Position numbers and translations under genes: made by a program. The notes below the pieces were generated by a model. That model was not told where the DNA came from. It saw nothing but the letters and a program-made list of their open reading frames with translations, and ran no database searches. 64,000 nucleotides of DNA from Bacteroidales bacterium M7 (GTDB taxonomy: Bacteria > Bacteroidota > Bacteroidia > Bacteroidales > Muribaculaceae), in contig LUJR01000011.1 of the NCBI GenBank assembly GCA_001689515.1, positions 76,503 through 140,502 on the forward strand, given 5' to 3'. This document shows, one piece after another, positions 8,363-17,737 of this stretch; position 1 is the stretch's first letter, and every line of letters starts with the position of its first letter.

Positions 8363-9063
8363 GCTTTAAGCCGGGCTATTGTGCGGTTGTACAGGTCTAA
8401 GAGCCACTGGTTTTGCTGCTCGATGGTCATGTCGGAGTTGTCAAGGTCTATGGCATCAGCAGCCCTGCGCAGCGGGCTTTCAGCGCGGGTTTCATCGATG
8501 TGGTCGCGGCTGACCACATTGTCGAGCACTTCGGCATATGTTGTGGTTGTGTCGCCTTTAGCCTGTAGCTCCAGATAACGGCGCCGGGCGCGTGTTTCGG
8601 CTGAGGCATTGACAAAAATCTTTATTTCTGCGTCAGGGAATACGGCTGTGCCAATGTCACGGCCGTCCATGATGATGCCGCCTTCGGTGCCGTAGGATTT
8701 CTGCAGAGCTACCATCGCTTTGCGGACCATGCCGAGGGCAGCTACTGCGCTTACGTGTGACGACACTTCCATACTGCGTATCTGGCTCTCGACATTCTCG
8801 CCATTGAGGAGCGTAAACTGCCGCCCCTCCTCGGTTGCAAAATCTATATGTATGTCAGGGAGTATGATGCAGAGAGACTCTTGGTTGACGGATCCGTCAG
8901 AGTTGATGGCTCCATGGCGCATGGCTGCGAGGGTCACGGCACGGTACATCGCTCCGCTGTCGACGTATCGGTAGCCAAGGGTGCTGGCAAGCTGGCGTGC
9001 CATGCTGCTCTTGCCCGATGACGAGTATCCGTCTATTGCTATGGTGAGTCGGGGTGTGGTCAT
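8359..9063 (-). CDS. cmk: Cytidylate kinase
   Basis: 234 residues. CMP/dCMP kinase begins with IAIDGYSSSGKSSMARQLA, whose Walker A loop is GYSSSGKSS, followed by YRYVDSGAMYRAVT for CMP binding and later GIIMDGRDIGTAVFPDA and the lid segment ARRRYLE. All are hallmarks of the bacterial enzyme that feeds CDP/dCDP pools. It overlaps porQ and ispH by 4 nt on each side, so the three are translationally coupled. Confidence 0.97.
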   Translation of the reverse strand: MTTPRLTIAIDGYSSSGKSSMARQLASTLGYRYVDSGAMYRAVTLAAMRHGAINSDGSVNQESLCIILPDIHIDFATEEGRQFTLLNGENVESQIRSMEVSSHVSAVAALGMVRKAMVALQKSYGTEGGIIMDGRDIGTAVFPDAEIKIFVNASAETRARRRYLELQAKGDTTTTYAEVLDNVVSRDHIDETRAESPLRRAADAIDLDNSDMTIEQQNQWLLDLYNRTIARLKA

Positions 9064-10115
9064 TGTTTCAGGAATTTTGAAAGGTCGGTGGAGATGTTGA
9101 GCATAAGGGTGGCGCCTCCGGAATGGGGCTGTGCGAACGCTACATTGACCCCGAACATGCCTGCTGTGACTCCGGCTCCGAGGTAGAGCCCCGAAAAGAA
9201 GTTGCGGTCATAGGTAGCCATGTCGGTGCGCGCTTTGTAATTATAGCCCAAAGATATGTAAAAACGGTCGGATGAGCAAAGGTCGGCAGAGAATATCAGG
9301 TGGCGGAAAAGATTGGTCATGAATTTGTCCTTGAGCACCAGCTCGCCATGTTCGCCTTCGTCATTGTTGATGTCGTAAAAGGGGAGTTTCCATTTGGTCA
9401 GATTCCATGCGGTCACAGACCATCTGACCGGAAAGGAGCCAAACCGCTGCGACCATCCGAGCCTCACGTCGATGGGCAATCGGTCATAGCTGTCGGTGAA
9501 GCGTTTGATCTGTCCGCCGAGGTTGGTGACTACAGCCGAGAGTGACAGGTCATGTTCGTCATCGTAGTAGTTGATGCCGAGGTCGGCAGCCATTGCCCAC
9601 GCGGTGTATTCCTCATAACCGCTGTAGATGACTTTGGCAGTCACTCCGCCTCGCAGGCGGTCGGTGAAGTCGTGGCTCAGCGTGCCGAAGAAATTGACAT
9701 CCTGGGCATTGAACTTGCCCGTGGAGATGCCCCACTCGTTGTAGCCCTCAAAGTCTCCATAGCCGTAATACTGTAGTCCGACAGCATAAGCCATGCGGTC
9801 ATTGATGGGGTGTGCGAATTTCGCGCCGGCGAAGTTGCTGCTGCCGAGCCACCGCGTGTAGTTGGCAGATGCAGCCATACCGAGTTCGGGTCCCAGCAAG
9901 GCGGGATTCTGCTCCATCATGTCGATGCCGGCACCGATGGTGGATATGTTGACTCCACCAAGACCATAGGCTTTGGCTGATGATGTGACATTTAGGAAAT
10001 CATATGCAGAATTGGATTCCTGGGCAGTGGCAACGAGGGGAGAGAGTGCAATGAGAGCAAAAGCCCACACATGCAGACGTAAAAGATGGTGACTGAAAGG
10101 TCTATTGAAACTCAC
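9060..10115 (-). CDS. porQ: Type IX secretion system protein PorQ
   Basis: 351 residues with an N-terminal signal peptide ending near SPLVATAQ. The mature protein starts with SAYDFLNVTSSAKAYGLGGV, a PorQ signature, and continues with outer-membrane beta-barrel strands of alternating residues. In the type IX secretion system PorQ works with PorU, PorV and PorZ in the cell-surface attachment complex that cleaves and anchors cargo. The downstream cmk-ispH order supports the call. Likely cargo in this window are the C10 protease and the two leucine-rich-repeat proteins at 33932-42047. No consensus promoter was found upstream. Confidence 0.92.
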   Translation of the reverse strand: MSFNRPFSHHLLRLHVWAFALIALSPLVATAQESNSAYDFLNVTSSAKAYGLGGVNISTIGAGIDMMEQNPALLGPELGMAASANYTRWLGSSNFAGAKFAHPINDRMAYAVGLQYYGYGDFEGYNEWGISTGKFNAQDVNFFGTLSHDFTDRLRGGVTAKVIYSGYEEYTAWAMAADLGINYYDDEHDLSLSAVVTNLGGQIKRFTDSYDRLPIDVRLGWSQRFGSFPVRWSVTAWNLTKWKLPFYDINNDEGEHGELVLKDKFMTNLFRHLIFSADLCSSDRFYISLGYNYKARTDMATYDRNFFSGLYLGAGVTAGMFGVNVAFAQPHSGGATLMLNISTDLSKFLKQ

Positions 10116-10302
10116 GAGGTGAAATGTTCGTTGTTATGTGGATTGGTGAAATGGGGTATAGGGCAAAGCCCACCTTATTGTTTAACGCGAATAGGTGGCA
10201 TAATCGTATAACTGTCACCCAATAAATGACGCTGTATTTACGGAGGTTTTGCTTTAATAAAGCTAAAACGATGATAAACTATATCAAAATAGGGGAGGGG
10301 GA

Positions 10303-10334
10303 TTTGCACAAGTTAGGCTTTAGTTATATTTTTG
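10303..10334 (+). promoter_or_regulatory. Promoter of TonB-domain gene
   Basis: TTTG at 10303-10306, a 20-nt spacer, TATTTTTG at 10327-10334. It rules out the upstream ATG at 10332 and supports a start at 10362. Confidence 0.85.
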
Positions 10335-10361
10335 CTTCACCAAAAATTATCATCAACGTTA

Positions 10362-10841
10362 ATGCTCACACGCCACTATCTCTCCATATCACTGGTATTA
10401 GCGACAATATTCGTCACATCCTTATCTCTTTCGGCTCAGAAGAGGCAGCATCACCGAGGCTCTGCCACTCGCGTACAGCTTCAGCCGGCAGAGGCGGCAT
10501 CTCATTCCGAAGCCACGCCACAGCAGGTCTACGACCTGTGGTTTGTCGACGAAGAGCCCCGCTTCCCCGGCGGTGAACGAGGGTTGCTCAAGTATATAAA
10601 TGCCCACCGTGAATATCCGCAGGAAGCCTATGAAAACGGCATCTCTGGTCGCGTGTTGTGCAGTTTCACAATCTCCAGCGACGGCACAGTAAGCGACGTG
10701 CAGGTCATCCGCAGCGTCGAAGCATCCCTTGACCGCGAAGCCGTCCGCGTCATCTCCTCAATGCCCCGTTGGATCCCCGCCGTAGTCTCAGACCAGGCAG
10801 TCCCCGTCCACTACGTCCTCCCCATCCCCTTCCGCCTCTGA
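10362..10841 (+). CDS. TonB C-terminal domain protein
   Basis: About 159 residues from the ATG at 10362. An N-terminal hydrophobic segment (SISLVLATIFVTSLSLSAQ) acts as a signal peptide or anchor. Residues 60-159 form a TonB C-terminal domain: PRFPGGERGLLKYINAHREYPQEA, the GxV motif in ISGRVLCSFTISSDGTV, and IPVHYVLPIPFRL-like closing strands. It lacks the long Pro-rich periplasmic spacer of true TonB, so it may be a periplasmic TonB-like partner rather than an energy transducer. It is monocistronic. The last 100 nt are very C-rich (23 C against 4 G in 10801-10840) and no hairpin terminator follows. Confidence 0.8.
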   Translation: MLTRHYLSISLVLATIFVTSLSLSAQKRQHHRGSATRVQLQPAEAASHSEATPQQVYDLWFVDEEPRFPGGERGLLKYINAHREYPQEAYENGISGRVLCSFTISSDGTVSDVQVIRSVEASLDREAVRVISSMPRWIPAVVSDQAVPVHYVLPIPFRL

Positions 10842-11148
10842 TGTTTGACAGTCTCCACTTGACGCTCTGCCACCCTCTCCATATTATATCCTACCGTTTA
10901 TAGATTTCTGAATGTACCATATCAGAAATTAATCCCTGTAGCTATTACAGCAAAATGAACTGCACAGGTGTATTTTTTCTGTCAGGATCACGCTTAACGC
11001 TCGCAGAAGCTCGTAATTGCTACGGCTGATGTGGTGTTGCATCCCCACACATGGCGATCATGCAGAACGTTATTATGGCAGAGTAGACCTGTATGGATAC
11101 GGCGTTCGCACAGTTGTGTGCCACGGTATGTCCCTTTGTTTTTGCATA
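10842..11148. other. Intergenic region without recognised features
   Basis: 307 bases between convergent transcription units. I see no open frame with protein character, no hairpin with a T tract and no member of the dispersed repeat families. Confidence 0.6.
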
Positions 11149-13512
11149 TTAGAATGAGTGTAATACGCGGAGTAATCTACCTTTGCTGTCTGCAAAGGCT
11201 GTGACTGTCGCCGGGATATCCCCGTCATTTGTGTAGATGAAGCGGAAACCTCGGGTGCCATGAGAATCTCTGTATCCTGTGATGCGCCGCAGAGTAGAAG
11301 GTGCTATATTGTATTGCTGGTAAAGCTGCTTGTTGATAGTGTCGCGTATGTATGCAAGATTTGAGTCCACAAATCCACGAACTCTTTGGAGCAAACCGAT
11401 ATTTCCACCCCAATCATCTCTGAAAGCATCTTGCTTGTCATAATACATGTGTTCAATTTCAATAGGTGGTATTGCTGTCGCTATTCCTGACGGGAAATCC
11501 TGTATCATATTGTCGGTGGAACCCACTGGAATCACTCGCAGCATCGGGTCGCCGAAAAGATTGAATTGTTGAACGGTAAGTATGTCTGCCATATTACCCT
11601 CAGCGTAATACTTCAGGTAGTTTATTTTTGCCAATGACAATGCTTCCCCTGCTCGCATGCCTTTTAGAAGTAACTGCATAAACAGACGTATCAATATCTC
11701 GGCGTAACGTGGCTGCGGGTCTGCGCGGAGTTGACCGTTTTCATCCATGAAGGATGTGTCAAATTCGCCCAAAGCCGAACGACATGAACCCATGAACAGC
11801 AGTGTGTCTGAATCATACATAGCAGTGAGCAGTGCCGACGTGTTGCGCCGGTAGCCTATGAATCGTGCGCCCCAGCAGCATATCGGCACCACTATCTTTG
11901 CTTTTGAGCCATGTAGCATAGATGGTGTGAAAACCGGTATCATACCTGTACGAGCTGGTATGTGAGCTTCGCCGAAGTAGTGCGGACTGTTGGGCTGAGG
12001 TCCTCCATGAAGTGTGAACATCAGCATGTCACACTCTCGCATCAAGCTGATGTAACGTGACATCGCTTCTGCCTCAGGATTGTTTTCGGAGATTGCCAGA
12101 TCAAGATTGGGACTGATAAAAACGTCTTCGTGATGGTAGCTTTGTGCAAGCTGGTGTAAATCTATGTTGGGGAAACCGTTAACCATCTTGTTGGCTATCA
12201 TGCAGCATGACTGACATGCCACAGTGCCTATGTTGTCAACTTTGATCCCTTCATTCAGTGATTTCAACATCTTGCTGAAATATCCTCCTATGTCGGTCGT
12301 TATGTCTGACTCCATCAGTCCGTCCTCAATGGGCAGCCTGCCTACATGACGACATGTGGTGGCACTGCCAAGCCGAGAGATATCAAGATGTCCTTCGGCT
12401 GTCAGCGATATCTGTCCCGAATGGAAGCTGTATATCCAGTCAGACTCGATTGTTGCCTCCAAAATGTCTGTCTTGTCCGAGTTGGAGCAGTCATCATTAA
12501 GCGGATTCCGTAGGGTTGGCATAGGTATTACATCCTCTCCACCGATAATAAACAGACCGTGAACTGTCGATGGACAATCAAACTGTTTGGCGCAGTATTC
12601 ATCAAGTTTCTGTAGATGAGTCTGCCAGTTTGCAGGAGCAGAGGTAGGACTTATCGGGTCATATTCTGAAGCATCTAATAATATGTAATATATGCCGGCA
12701 TTTCGGGCTTCGTTGATAAACGGCGTTATTAGTTGTTCGATGATGGCAAGCGGAACACTTGCGCCCGATGAGGTGTTGATATTCTGACAGTATTTCAGGG
12801 CGAGACGCTCCGTATTCGTCCAGAGTATGCAGAAGTTGTCAGCCTTTCCATCTGTTGATGACTGGAATTTGTGATTTTTACTGACCGTATGATGTTTAAG
12901 CTGTATGAACGAAGGGATGCATTGATTGAAAAACGGAGCATAATGTTCTTCAAAAAAACGGACAAAACGGTGTCTTTCCACTACACCTTTGTGATTGGCA
13001 TTGTTACGCAGCAGGCGGATTTTATTTAGATGATGGAGAGCTGTGGCTATCTCGTCATCAGTAATGCTGGCATGTAGATATGCTTTGGCTTGGGGATGCG
13101 ACAACAGGTCTATGAAATGAGAGAAAGTTGTGCGACTTCTGACCGGGAATGCTATCCCAGTTGTCTCAGCCACCCATCTTAACGATTCATATAGCTCTAT
13201 CTCGCATATGCTTCCGAGCAGATTGATAAGAGGCGCGAAATCGGGGTCGCCATAGCCAAAAGTCAGCTGTGCATATGTGGAGTGATACAGCTGCTCAAAC
13301 ATACCGATCTTTGTCTCTGTCTCATCTTCAAGCCCCTTGTGGTGTATAAGAGATGTCAATAGATGACTCTCTTCAGAGGGTATGCTTGTATTAGAGACGG
13401 GAGTAGAGGGTCGAGGTTGCAATATGTCGCGTTGCTCAAGCTTCTCCCTCATCTGCGCCATGCGTTGCTCCATATCTCGGCGCATCTGCTCCATCCGTTC
13501 CTGCAAGTCCAT
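11149..13512 (-). CDS. C25 (gingipain)-like caspase-fold protease, cytoplasmic
   Basis: 787 residues, no signal peptide. Residues 1-30 are a charged coiled coil rich in Met/Glu/Arg. Residues 70-200 are helical and contain RLLRNNANHKG (166-176), which recalls but does not match the HEPN R-x4-6-H motif. Residues 225-665 look like a peptidase C25 core: a GRLPIED segment (391-397), the catalytic His in FTLHGGP (His502), the catalytic Cys in VVPICCWGAR (Cys545 or Cys546), and the C25-type ending GMRAGEALSLAKINYLKYY plus NLFGDPMLRV (650-660). About 120 further residues follow. Known C25 enzymes are secreted; one that stays in the cytoplasm suggests a caspase-like regulated protease. It is the last gene of the four-gene module. 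Confidence 0.75.
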   Translation of the reverse strand: MDLQERMEQMRRDMEQRMAQMREKLEQRDILQPRPSTPVSNTSIPSEESHLLTSLIHHKGLEDETETKIGMFEQLYHSTYAQLTFGYGDPDFAPLINLLGSICEIELYESLRWVAETTGIAFPVRSRTTFSHFIDLLSHPQAKAYLHASITDDEIATALHHLNKIRLLRNNANHKGVVERHRFVRFFEEHYAPFFNQCIPSFIQLKHHTVSKNHKFQSSTDGKADNFCILWTNTERLALKYCQNINTSSGASVPLAIIEQLITPFINEARNAGIYYILLDASEYDPISPTSAPANWQTHLQKLDEYCAKQFDCPSTVHGLFIIGGEDVIPMPTLRNPLNDDCSNSDKTDILEATIESDWIYSFHSGQISLTAEGHLDISRLGSATTCRHVGRLPIEDGLMESDITTDIGGYFSKMLKSLNEGIKVDNIGTVACQSCCMIANKMVNGFPNIDLHQLAQSYHHEDVFISPNLDLAISENNPEAEAMSRYISLMRECDMLMFTLHGGPQPNSPHYFGEAHIPARTGMIPVFTPSMLHGSKAKIVVPICCWGARFIGYRRNTSALLTAMYDSDTLLFMGSCRSALGEFDTSFMDENGQLRADPQPRYAEILIRLFMQLLLKGMRAGEALSLAKINYLKYYAEGNMADILTVQQFNLFGDPMLRVIPVGSTDNMIQDFPSGIATAIPPIEIEHMYYDKQDAFRDDWGGNIGLLQRVRGFVDSNLAYIRDTINKQLYQQYNIAPSTLRRITGYRDSHGTRGFRFIYTNDGDIPATVTAFADSKGRLLRVLHSF

Positions 13513-13531
13513 GGTTGTACGTCAGATAGAG

Positions 13532-13978
13532 TTAATCTCGGGAGATGGGCAGGTTACGCACTTCGTAGATAACCTGACCTTTTTCTTTGATATACATCTG
13601 CAACTGTATGACATCAAATGATGAGGCTGCAGGATCCACAGGACCGACCTCTAATGTCATTTTTACGCGAGTGTTGTTTGGTATATCCACCCAGGAGGTT
13701 TTGTTGCCTCCTTGTTTGATGGAGTAATATCGGGCATGAGAGTAGGAGTTGCCTTCGTCATCAATAAGGGTCTTGATATAAAAATTCCTCGGAGACATAT
13801 CTTGCGAGGAATTGTTCCTCAGATAGAATGTGACCACTACATTCTTGCCTTCTGCACGACAGCTTTTGATGGTCATAGGTAATGAATTGGACCCATTTTC
13901 AACGCTGAGTTGGGCAGAGAGTGTAGAGCTGAATACAGAAACGAGTAGGAAGATGATTGATGAAATGATGGTTTTCAT
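13532..13978 (-). CDS. Small exported protein of unknown function
   Basis: 148 residues. A signal peptide (IISSIIFLLVSVFSSTLSAQ) is followed by an all-beta domain with alternating strands (VVVTFYLRNNSS, FYIKTLIDDEGN, RVKMTLEVGPVD, VIQLQMYIKEKG). It resembles immunoglobulin-like domains of the DUF4352 type by pattern only. The gene lies 13 nt after the membrane protein at 13992 and 19 nt before the C25-like protease, so it belongs to the same operon. It may act in the periplasm as the partner of the membrane protein; that is inference. Confidence 0.7.
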   Translation of the reverse strand: MKTIISSIIFLLVSVFSSTLSAQLSVENGSNSLPMTIKSCRAEGKNVVVTFYLRNNSSQDMSPRNFYIKTLIDDEGNSYSHARYYSIKQGGNKTSWVDIPNNTRVKMTLEVGPVDPAASSFDVIQLQMYIKEKGQVIYEVRNLPISRD

Positions 13979-13991
13979 AATAGCTGTGTTG

Positions 13992-15677
13992 TTACATTAG
14001 TGATTCGAGTTCTTTGAGACCTTGGGCTGCTTTGGAATTACCGGCAGCAGCTGCTTTTTCCCACCATATGCGGGCTTGGGATATATTCTTTGTTGTGCCT
14101 CGTCCCATACGGTAGCACCATCCGCACCAATACATGCCATTGACATTTCCGCCTTGGGCAGCACGATAGAAGTAGTTGAAAGCCTGTGAGTTACTTTTCG
14201 CCACTCCTCCGTTTCCATATAGGTGCATTTCCCCCAACTCATAGGCAGCCTTGGCGTTTCCAGCTTCGGCTTCGTTACGTAATCTGTCGGCTCGTGACAT
14301 GGTCGGTTGGGGTGTCGGTGAGGGAGTAATGCTTGGTTCGGATGCCTTCGCATCACGCTTTACTGTAGAGGGTGATATGGGTTTTCTCTGGATGGATGAA
14401 TTGGTTGGAGTTGCCTTCGCCGAGGATGTCTCTTTAGTGGTCGGTGCAGGGGCTATCTTGTCTTCTGATACATCAGTGGATGGCGGTTTCGTTACAGTTT
14501 GCTTCTGTATAGGGGCGTCTGGATTATGTTTACTGAATTCTTGTCTATATAATCCCCATACACTAATCGAACCAATACTGATCATGAGAATCCAGAATAA
14601 TATGGGATGTAACTCAATAAGCTTATCCATATACTCACAAAAATGGTCCCATTTGTCTTGTAATTGATTCCACTTATCTTGTATTGTTGAGATACTTTCT
14701 TTTTTATTAGAAATTCTCTCGTAAGATGTTAAGGGAGGTGCTACGGACTCCGGCTTGTTTCTGGCTTCAAATATAGTAAGAAAGAATCTAAATAGAGGAG
14801 TGCTGCTGAAATACAGTGGTCTACGTTCGTTGAGGAGCCATCGGCATATATCCACGAATGGCTTTAATAGAGATGAAAATTTTAACGATTCTGTCATGAG
14901 AATTGACTTTGCTCCCGATAACATTGATAAGGTGTCCCTGCGAGCATAATAATCATATAAGAAACCGGCAGCATTAAGGATCAGCTCTTGTCCTTGCTTC
15001 TCGGGGCTGTCATTCCAATCACTGATATGTGCAAGTACAGATTCGGCTTTCGTGATGTCACCTAATCGTTTATATGACATATAAGACCAAAATGTCAGCC
15101 AGTAGCTATCATATTGTCTTTGTTCATAGCGTTGTACACACATCGTGGGTCTGTACACCGTCATGATAAGGTGGGCATAAAACTGTACATTTTCGTCGTC
15201 ACTTTTGTCAGCCATGGAGATTAGCCTTGTCAATGAAGATTTCAGATAACTGGCATCATTGTTTCTGATAGCTGCGATTACAAGTGAGAGATTGGATTTG
15301 TCTGCTTCTGATAACGAATTAGCGGCGGCTTTCAGTTTTGCGATGATGGTGTGCTCTATCTGTTCGCGGTCTTGTGCGTTAATGCCGAGTTCATCGGCTC
15401 GTTCGTTGAGGGTTAACCTCGTCTGACGGCTGATGACTGACGACGTGATGGCATCGGCGCAGAAACGGCGATATTCTTCCCGTGCCGAGGATGACATTTG
15501 TTTGGTGGCAGCCGCGCCTTGATAGACTATGGTGTTGTTATGGACTACATGATTGGTGTTTTGATTGACTATGTTGCGTGTGTTATCGGTGTTGTTGGTT
15601 GTGCTGTTGTTGAGGGTGTGGACGCTGATGGCGCTTTCATCCCCTGAAATCAGTGGATTGTTGGTTTTGTCGCTCAT
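13992..15677 (-). CDS. Membrane protein with Asn-rich N-terminus and Sel1 repeats
   Basis: 561 residues from the ATG at 15677, which overlaps the upstream stop as TAATG. An Asn/Thr-rich low-complexity segment (about residues 20-50) is followed by a helical region containing TRLTLNERADELGIN and REQIEHTIIAKLK, similar in style to small helical adaptor domains. A long alpha-helical region leads to one transmembrane helix (FWILMISIGSISVWGL, about 361-376). After a Pro/Ser/Thr-rich linker come Sel1-type repeats (about 466-561; AAYELGEMHLYGNGG, GMYWCGWCYRMGRG). The topology suggests a cytoplasmic N-terminal sensor and an external Sel1 platform, or the reverse. Nothing known identifies its function. 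Its AT-richer sequence differs from the flanking core genes. Confidence 0.75.
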   Translation of the reverse strand: MSDKTNNPLISGDESAISVHTLNNSTTNNTDNTRNIVNQNTNHVVHNNTIVYQGAAATKQMSSSAREEYRRFCADAITSSVISRQTRLTLNERADELGINAQDREQIEHTIIAKLKAAANSLSEADKSNLSLVIAAIRNNDASYLKSSLTRLISMADKSDDENVQFYAHLIMTVYRPTMCVQRYEQRQYDSYWLTFWSYMSYKRLGDITKAESVLAHISDWNDSPEKQGQELILNAAGFLYDYYARRDTLSMLSGAKSILMTESLKFSSLLKPFVDICRWLLNERRPLYFSSTPLFRFFLTIFEARNKPESVAPPLTSYERISNKKESISTIQDKWNQLQDKWDHFCEYMDKLIELHPILFWILMISIGSISVWGLYRQEFSKHNPDAPIQKQTVTKPPSTDVSEDKIAPAPTTKETSSAKATPTNSSIQRKPISPSTVKRDAKASEPSITPSPTPQPTMSRADRLRNEAEAGNAKAAYELGEMHLYGNGGVAKSNSQAFNYFYRAAQGGNVNGMYWCGWCYRMGRGTTKNISQARIWWEKAAAAGNSKAAQGLKELESLM

Positions 15678-17737
15678 TAGGCTTGTGACGGGAGTTCTGT
15701 GCCGCATGACTTGCAGAAACGGCTTGGTTCTACATGATTATGGCATTTCGGACAGATGATGCGTGTGATGGGGGCTTCGGGAGTTCCCTGGCTTGCGCGT
15801 ATGGCATTGACGGTTGCATCGTGGAGTTTTTCTTCATGAGCAAGCACAGTGCGGTAGGTGTCATCGTTGCGTGTCTGTTCGTGCTTCACCTGGTCGCGAA
15901 GGGTCTGCTCTCCTACGGCGCGTGTTGCAGATGTGATTTCCATCATTTTAGTCATTGCTTGCAGCATTGAATTTCCCTGCTGTTGCATTTTCTCTATCAT
16001 GAAGTCTCGGTCATCGCGCTGGGCTTTCTCGCGTTCTATGGCTTCAATTCGCTGCCTTTCAAGCATCTGTTTTTCAGCTTCGGCTACACGGGCGTTGCCC
16101 AATGACCGGGCAAGCTCTGACTGAGCTGCGGCATCAAGCATGGCTCCCTGCTCGGCAAGAATCTGCTCGGCTGTCATGCCTGAGCGTATCATCTGTATTC
16201 TGATGTTTTTATCAGCCAGGTTTTCCTCATGGCTATGCTCCAGAATTGTCTGCTGGCGTTCCTGTTCAGCCCATTCGTCTTGCTGTTTTCGGGTTAATTC
16301 TGCGAGGCGTTCCAGCTTTGATATCTTGTGCTCGTCACGGGCTTTTTCCGCTTCCAGCTCGTCGGCTATGCGTCGTCTGGCGCGAGAGTCTGCATAATCG
16401 TCCATCATGCCTTCTTGTGCCAGTTTGGCTTTAAGAAGTTCGGTGTCGGTATCGGCTTTCCGTAGTTCGCTATCTGCTACATGCTGCTGCATGATGTCGT
16501 CAAGCTCGATGGTGTTTGACAGTTCTGCACGAACCGAGGCATGGGACTCTGTGGTGCGCCGTAGTGCTATTTCCGACCTAAGCACATCGAGACTGTCTGC
16601 ATCAATCAGTCTGTTTTTCTCTATTTCAGACAGGGCTTTCTCCGCATTGGCTGCGTTTGTTGCCTCACGTATGGTCTTTTTGCGTGAAAGTAGCATGTAG
16701 AATTCCTCGAGTTCGTCATCATTGAGAGCTTGGTCACGGTTGATTTCACCGAGGGCTGTGTGGAGGTCAAGAGCAGATTTGGCATCTGATATCTTACGGT
16801 CGTTTTCCACAGTGGCGAGTCGGTTGCGGAAATCGTTGGTGCGTATTGCATATGACAGTTCCTGTTCGCTCAGATATATCTCTTCGGCGACATGGCGTAG
16901 ACGTTCTATGCCGTCATTGCCACATGTGACCTCCACGATTCTCACGAGAGAGATGCCTGGAAGATATATTCCTTGGGCGAGAACGGCGTTTATACTATCT
17001 ATTGTGGCAGCATCAATGCCATATTCAGTGATATGAGTGTCACGGAGGCATTGCGAGAGAGCGAATCTTACTGCTGGCAGTATGTCATGGGCTATGTCGC
17101 TGACTGTGACGATGTTGCGACTTATTAAATAATGAGAGCGGAAAGCATCAAAATCTGCTATGGTCAGACTGATGGTGATGCCTATATTTGCGGTCAGATG
17201 TTTGCATATGATTTGTAGGGGCAAGGATTCCGCACATCCATCGCGTTTGATGCCTGAGCCGAGAATTACATCAAAAGGTGAATCGACCTTGAGATATGCG
17301 CTTATGGCGGAGTCAGGACGCAACCGCTTGATGACATCTTCCATGGTGCGCAGAGAAGAGAGGTCTTTGGATGAGTCTTGTATGCTATCGGATACTTTTC
17401 GACCTGTGATTGCATGGAGGAGTGCCGTGCATCCTCGCTCAATCCGACCGAGAAGTCCAGGCGTGGCTTTCTGAGCTAACAGATTGTCGATGTCTTTTTT
17501 GCTTACAAAATCGTAAGAGCCCTCGGTCAGACGTGCTGCCTCGGTGCCATCTACATATATCAGAGCTGTAACTCCTTGTGGTATATATAATCCAGATGCA
17601 GCTCCAAGACTTTCAAAATCGTTAGGACTGATGTAACGCGCTATCACGCCTGATGGTACGAGCCATTGTATGCGGTTACGTACGATGGATATGTCGGCAG
17701 GGGATGTTGATGGAGCAGGGGAGATTGGTTGAGACAT
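15677..17737 (-). CDS. SPFH (Band 7)-like protein with coiled coil and zinc ribbon
   Basis: 686 residues, no signal peptide. Residues 15-300 look like an SPFH/Band_7_1 domain (IQWLVPSGVIARYISPND, YIPQGVTALIYVDG, then SPFDVILG and LPGISLVRIVEV). Residues 310-640 are an almost unbroken Ala/Glu/Arg-rich coiled coil. The C-terminus is a zinc ribbon with Cys662, Cys665, Cys675 and Cys678 (CPKCHN...FCKSCG). SPFH proteins build large ring or scaffold assemblies on membranes, and zinc-ribbon versions occur in bacterial stress and phage-response loci. It is the first gene of the module and is coupled to the next by a TAATG overlap, which suggests a fixed stoichiometry. Confidence 0.75.
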   Translation of the reverse strand: MSQPISPAPSTSPADISIVRNRIQWLVPSGVIARYISPNDFESLGAASGLYIPQGVTALIYVDGTEAARLTEGSYDFVSKKDIDNLLAQKATPGLLGRIERGCTALLHAITGRKVSDSIQDSSKDLSSLRTMEDVIKRLRPDSAISAYLKVDSPFDVILGSGIKRDGCAESLPLQIICKHLTANIGITISLTIADFDAFRSHYLISRNIVTVSDIAHDILPAVRFALSQCLRDTHITEYGIDAATIDSINAVLAQGIYLPGISLVRIVEVTCGNDGIERLRHVAEEIYLSEQELSYAIRTNDFRNRLATVENDRKISDAKSALDLHTALGEINRDQALNDDELEEFYMLLSRKKTIREATNAANAEKALSEIEKNRLIDADSLDVLRSEIALRRTTESHASVRAELSNTIELDDIMQQHVADSELRKADTDTELLKAKLAQEGMMDDYADSRARRRIADELEAEKARDEHKISKLERLAELTRKQQDEWAEQERQQTILEHSHEENLADKNIRIQMIRSGMTAEQILAEQGAMLDAAAQSELARSLGNARVAEAEKQMLERQRIEAIEREKAQRDDRDFMIEKMQQQGNSMLQAMTKMMEITSATRAVGEQTLRDQVKHEQTRNDDTYRTVLAHEEKLHDATVNAIRASQGTPEAPITRIICPKCHNHVEPSRFCKSCGTELPSQA

